43,008 nt of DNA from Candidatus Aminicenantota bacterium. GTDB lineage: Bacteria; Acidobacteriota; Aminicenantia; S016-38. The position numbers were made by a program, and so were the translations under genes. This document shows, piece by piece, positions 40,352 through 43,008 of this stretch (position 1 is the stretch's first letter; every line of letters begins with the position of its first letter). The notes under the pieces were generated by a model. The model did no database searches and was not told where the DNA came from. It worked only from the letters and a program-made list of their open reading frames with translations. The DNA is taken from positions 1 through 43,008 of the forward strand of contig JALXBI010000098.1 in NCBI GenBank assembly GCA_026991555.1. The letters run 5' to 3'.

Positions 40352-41333
40352 GATAACCCTTGCCCACGGGGGCGGGGGGGCAAAAACCGAAAGGCTCATA
40401 AGGGAGGTCTTTCAGAATTATCTGAAAGACCCTGTGCTTTCGGAAATGGACGACGGGGCATTGGTGGAGGACGGCCTTGTCCTTTCCACGGACAGTTTCG
40501 TAGTAAACCCCCTTTTCTTTCCAGGGGGAGACATAGGAAGGCTTGCGGTTAGCGGAACAATAAACGACATAGCCGTTATGGGAGCCAGGCCCCTTTACCT
40601 TACCTTGGGTTTTATCTTAGAGGAGGGGTTATCCTTGGATGTTCTGGAGAGGGTGGTAAAGAGCATTTCTGCTACTGCAGAGGAGGCCGGAGTAAGGATA
40701 GTGGCCGGGGATACCAAGGTGGTGGAGAGGGGGAAGGGGGACGGGATTTACATAAACTCCTCGGGGCTTGGAAGGCTGGAGATTTCCCCCCCTCCCAGAA
40801 GGGAGAGGATAAAGCCAGGGGACTTGGTTATAATAAACGGGCCGGTGGGGCTTCACGGTATGGCCATTCTGCTTTCCCGGGGGGAGCTTGGGCTTGAAGC
40901 GGAGATAAAAAGCGATGTGGCCCCCCTCTGGGGACTAATAAAGGAGGTTCTCTCGCCGGAGATTAAATTCATGAGGGACCCTACCAGGGGAGGGCTGGCT
41001 GCGGTTTTAAACGAAACCGTGGAGGGGATGGAATTCGGGGTAAGGCTCTGGGAGGAAAATATTCCACTGACAGAGGAGGTTGAGGGGATATGCGAGGTTC
41101 TGGGTTTTGACCCGCTTCAGCTTCCCAACGAGGGAAAGGTCCTGGTTTTCGTAGAAAGGGAAAGGGCAGAGGAGGTTCTTGAGAAAATGAGAACCCATCC
41201 CTTAGGAAGAGCATCTGCCATAATAGGGGAGGCTACGGAGGAATATCCCGGAAAGGCGGTTTTAAAGACCCGGGCGGGAACCCACAGGATAATAGAGCCT
41301 CCCATGGGCGAACTACTGCCGAGGATATGCTGA
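40329..41333 (+). CDS. hypE: Hydrogenase maturation protein HypE
   Basis: 334 aa from a GTG with GGAGGG 8 nt upstream, overlapping hypD by 23 nt. It shows ITLAHGGGGAKTERLIREVF, the ATP-binding DGALVEDGLVLSTDSFVVNP, GTINDIAVMGARPLYLTLGF and FMRDPTRGGLAAVLNE. It ends GELLPRIC: the C-terminal Cys is the residue that HypF carbamoylates and HypE dehydrates to thiocyanate. Complete and presumably functional. The next gene is darT, starting 7 nt before the hypE stop. Confidence 0.97.
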   Translation: MRGTNSDKITLAHGGGGAKTERLIREVFQNYLKDPVLSEMDDGALVEDGLVLSTDSFVVNPLFFPGGDIGRLAVSGTINDIAVMGARPLYLTLGFILEEGLSLDVLERVVKSISATAEEAGVRIVAGDTKVVERGKGDGIYINSSGLGRLEISPPPRRERIKPGDLVIINGPVGLHGMAILLSRGELGLEAEIKSDVAPLWGLIKEVLSPEIKFMRDPTRGGLAAVLNETVEGMEFGVRLWEENIPLTEEVEGICEVLGFDPLQLPNEGKVLVFVERERAEEVLEKMRTHPLGRASAIIGEATEEYPGKAVLKTRAGTHRIIEPPMGELLPRIC

Positions 41334-41983
41334 AAATGGGAGGGGAAAATCCCAAAGGTAAATGGATTGAATTTCTAAGAAGAAAAACAGAGTTTCTTTA
41401 TCACATAACCCATGTGGATAATCTTGAAAGGATTCTGAAGGAAGGCTTATTTTCTAGAAACGAAGCCATTGAAAGGGGAATTTCCTTCAGGGACATTTCC
41501 ATGAAAGAGGTTCAGGATAGGCGAAAGGGCAAGGAAATTTTCGGCAGGACAATTCACGATTATGTGGCCCTTTATTTCAACCCAAGGAATCCAATGATGT
41601 ATGTGGAGATAAACAGGAAGGAGAAAATAGCGGTGATAGCTGTAAGCCTGGAGGTGATTTTGAAAGAGGGGGTTATTTTTTCCGATGGAAATGCGGCTTC
41701 GGACAAAACGGAATTTTATAATGAATTTGACGCCCTGGAAAAACTGGATTGGCGCTCTATTTTGGCAGAATATTGGACCGATGGGTGGGGACTTCCAGAT
41801 TATGAAAAAAAGAGAAAGATATGCGCGGAGGTCCTGGTTCCCCAGATGGTGGAGGTGGAATATTTTGAAAAATTGTTTTTTCCTAATGAAACCCTGAAAA
41901 ATGAGATGGAAGAAAAGCTGGGGTATTTGTTGGAGAACTTAGGAATATCCGTGGAAATTGTCCCGGCCATTTTTTTCGCTTAA
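41327..41983 (+). CDS. darT: DarT-type DNA ADP-ribosyltransferase toxin
   Basis: 218 aa. The family architecture (DUF4433) is clear: FLYHITHVDNLERILKEGL (His26, His29 near the NAD site), QDRRKGKEI (Arg65/66), IHDYVALYFNPRNPMMYVEI, DWRSILAEYW and KICAEVLVPQ, where Glu168 aligns with the catalytic Glu of DarT. DarT uses NAD+ to ADP-ribosylate thymidine bases in single-stranded DNA and is toxic without DarG. The coding DNA looks more A/T-rich than the hyp genes, suggesting acquisition. A second ATG at 41336 is possible. It overlaps hypE and lies next to darG. Confidence 0.92.
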   Translation: MLKMGGENPKGKWIEFLRRKTEFLYHITHVDNLERILKEGLFSRNEAIERGISFRDISMKEVQDRRKGKEIFGRTIHDYVALYFNPRNPMMYVEINRKEKIAVIAVSLEVILKEGVIFSDGNAASDKTEFYNEFDALEKLDWRSILAEYWTDGWGLPDYEKKRKICAEVLVPQMVEVEYFEKLFFPNETLKNEMEEKLGYLLENLGISVEIVPAIFFA

Positions 41984-41986
41984 AAT
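41958..41986 (+). promoter_or_regulatory. Probable darG promoter inside the end of darT
   Basis: -35 TTGTCC (4 of 6), 17-nt spacer, -10 TAAAAT (41981-41986), which contains the darT stop codon TAA; then 6 nt and the darG ATG. It would give the antitoxin a separate, leaderless transcript. Confidence 0.55.
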
Positions 41987-41992
41987 ATAAAT

Positions 41993-42676
41993 ATGATTCA
42001 TTATGTAAACTACAGTGTTTTTGACGCTCCAGCCCAAACCATAGTTAACACAGTAAATACTAAGGGGGTGATGGGAGCAGGACTTGCCTTAGAGTTCAGG
42101 CTAAGGTATCCGGATATGTTTGAGGATTATAAATTGAGATGCAAGCGGGGAGAGGTAAAGCCAGGGGAACCTTATATTTTCAGGGAAACCAGACCCTGGA
42201 TTTTGAATTTTCCCACTAAGGATCACTGGAAATATCCTTCCAGACTGGAGTGGATAAAGAAAGGGCTAGAAATTTTCGTTGAAAAATACAAATGGTGGGG
42301 GGTTCAATCCATAGCTTTCCCATTGCTGGGGACAAGAAACGGAAAACTGAGAAAGGAAGAGGTCCTGAGGATTATGCAGGATAAATTGTCCCAGCTGGAA
42401 ATACCGGTTTATATATGTTTTGATGAAAAGCCCAAGGAGGGCGGGGTGGAATGGAGAATGTTAGAACTTTTAAGGAAAATCTCTCCCCGGGCGCTTCACA
42501 AAGAGGCCCATGTGCCTTTATCTCTTGCCAAGCGTATAAAACAGGAGGATATTTCTCGGTTTCGTCATCTCCGCAGGTTGGAAGGGATAGGGCCCAGGAC
42601 ATACGAAAAAATTTTTATGTTTTTTTATACCAAAGCGTTGGGAGCCGAAAGCAGACAGCCTTCTCTTTTCCCTTAA
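41993..42676 (+). CDS. darG: DarG-type macrodomain antitoxin (DNA ADP-ribosylglycohydrolase)
   Basis: 227 aa. The macrodomain occupies about 1-150: IVNTVNTKGVMGAGLALEFR binds ADP-ribose, and WILNFPTKDHWKYPSRLEWI contains Lys76, which corresponds to the catalytic Lys of DarG; AFPLLGTRNGKL completes the site. It removes ADP-ribose from thymidine and thereby reverses DarT. The C-terminal part is short (about 75 residues versus about 200 in longer DarG proteins) and contains a helix-hairpin-helix-like LEGIGPRTYEKI (196-207). It starts 10 nt after darT and is followed 1 nt later by hypA. Confidence 0.92.
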   Translation: MIHYVNYSVFDAPAQTIVNTVNTKGVMGAGLALEFRLRYPDMFEDYKLRCKRGEVKPGEPYIFRETRPWILNFPTKDHWKYPSRLEWIKKGLEIFVEKYKWWGVQSIAFPLLGTRNGKLRKEEVLRIMQDKLSQLEIPVYICFDEKPKEGGVEWRMLELLRKISPRALHKEAHVPLSLAKRIKQEDISRFRHLRRLEGIGPRTYEKIFMFFYTKALGAESRQPSLFP

Positions 42677-42677
42677 T

Positions 42678-43008
42678 ATGCACGAGGGAAGTTTTGCCAG
42701 GGCCATTATTCTCACCGCCAGCAAGGAAGCGGAGAAGGCCGGAATAAGGGAGATAAAGAGAATAAAGGTGGCTATCGGAGAAATCCACGCGGTGGTGGAG
42801 GATTTCCTTATTACAGTATTTGACATGATGAAGGGGGAATACGGGCTGGAAGGAGCCTCCCTTGAGGTGGAAAAGGTTCCCCTGAAGGTCAGATGCGCCT
42901 CCTGTGGAAGGGTTTACTCCCCGGAGGAGCCGGTTTTCCTCTGTCCCTATTGCGGGGCTGTGGGGGGAGAGGTGCTCCAGGGGGAAGAACTTCACATAAT
43001 TTCCATAG
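42678..43008 (+). CDS. hypA: Hydrogenase nickel-insertion protein HypA (3' end outside window)
   Basis: 110 codons are present; the frame is open at the edge and only a few residues should be missing. It begins MHEGSFARAI, with the N-terminal Met-His-Glu nickel site (His2, Glu3), followed by RIKVAIGEIHAVVEDFL. The structural zinc site CASC...CPYC (Cys 73, 76, 89, 92) is intact. HypA delivers Ni to the hydrogenase large subunit with HypB. The ATG lies 1 nt after the darG stop (TAATATG) without its own SD, so translation probably depends on darG. Confidence 0.95.
   Translation, partial: MHEGSFARAIILTASKEAEKAGIREIKRIKVAIGEIHAVVEDFLITVFDMMKGEYGLEGASLEVEKVPLKVRCASCGRVYSPEEPVFLCPYCGAVGGEVLQGEELHIISI

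Noticed and set aside
1-43008. CRISPR array
   Set aside because: No series of regularly spaced direct repeats was seen; the only short repeats are the four GGGACAGACCC copies.

Overview
The window looks like a chromosomal segment of a thermophilic or moderately thermophilic Gram-negative bacterium, most plausibly from the Acidobacteriota/Aminicenantota neighbourhood. The reasons are an Oar-type TonB-dependent receptor with an N-terminal carboxypeptidase-regulatory domain, LptB, TolC/RND efflux and an outer-membrane beta-barrel (all diderm traits). Proteins are rich in Lys/Glu/Arg, Arg is mostly AGG/AGA, and genes are packed with 4-bp overlaps. The phylum call is inference; no rRNA is present.

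Left end (1-577, minus strand): the start of tuf preceded by four tRNA genes in the order Thr(TGT)-Tyr(GTA)-Gly(TCC)-Thr(GGT), the same order as thrU-tyrU-glyT-thrT-tufB of E. coli, with a clear promoter.

583-14685 (minus): one compact run of 11 genes. From its promoter it holds two tandem alkaline-phosphatase-superfamily membrane/exported enzymes, a 59-aa ribbon-helix-helix-like protein, a DUF106/EMC3-like membrane protein, nadC, nadB, a PolX-type polymerase/PHP protein, a radical SAM protein, a sulfatase-like lipoprotein, lptB and a PflX-like radical SAM protein. The first four genes look like an uncharacterised cell-envelope module. The promoter carries a perfect 23-bp palindrome between -35 and -10.

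14812-20960 (plus): a divergent tetR-tolC-MFP-RND efflux operon with a perfect 8-2-8 operator just after the -10. 20950-21844 (minus): an SdpI/SdpR-like pair. 21968-25149 (plus): a pentaheme cytochrome, a beta-barrel with an N-terminal heme site and a membrane protein. 25131-33877 (minus): a seven-gene operon running rmuC, epimerase, EamA transporter, FG-GAP/transglutaminase exoprotein, amidase, DUF362 protein and a NapH/NapG-like fusion. The two sets face each other and together suggest a respiratory/extracytoplasmic electron-transfer region.

33931-35129: a REP-associated tyrosine transposase (RAYT) unit bounded by copies of GGGACAGACCC; a further copy sits in the sdpR/cytochrome promoter region. 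35142-38019 (minus): the Oar-like receptor with a strong terminator.

38193-43008 (plus): hydrogenase maturation genes hypF (C-terminal half only), hypD, hypE and hypA, with a complete DarT/DarG DNA ADP-ribosylation toxin-antitoxin pair inserted between hypE and hypA. darG appears to have its own promoter overlapping the darT stop codon. At least four genes here show a TANAAT-N6-ATG arrangement that suggests leaderless transcription.
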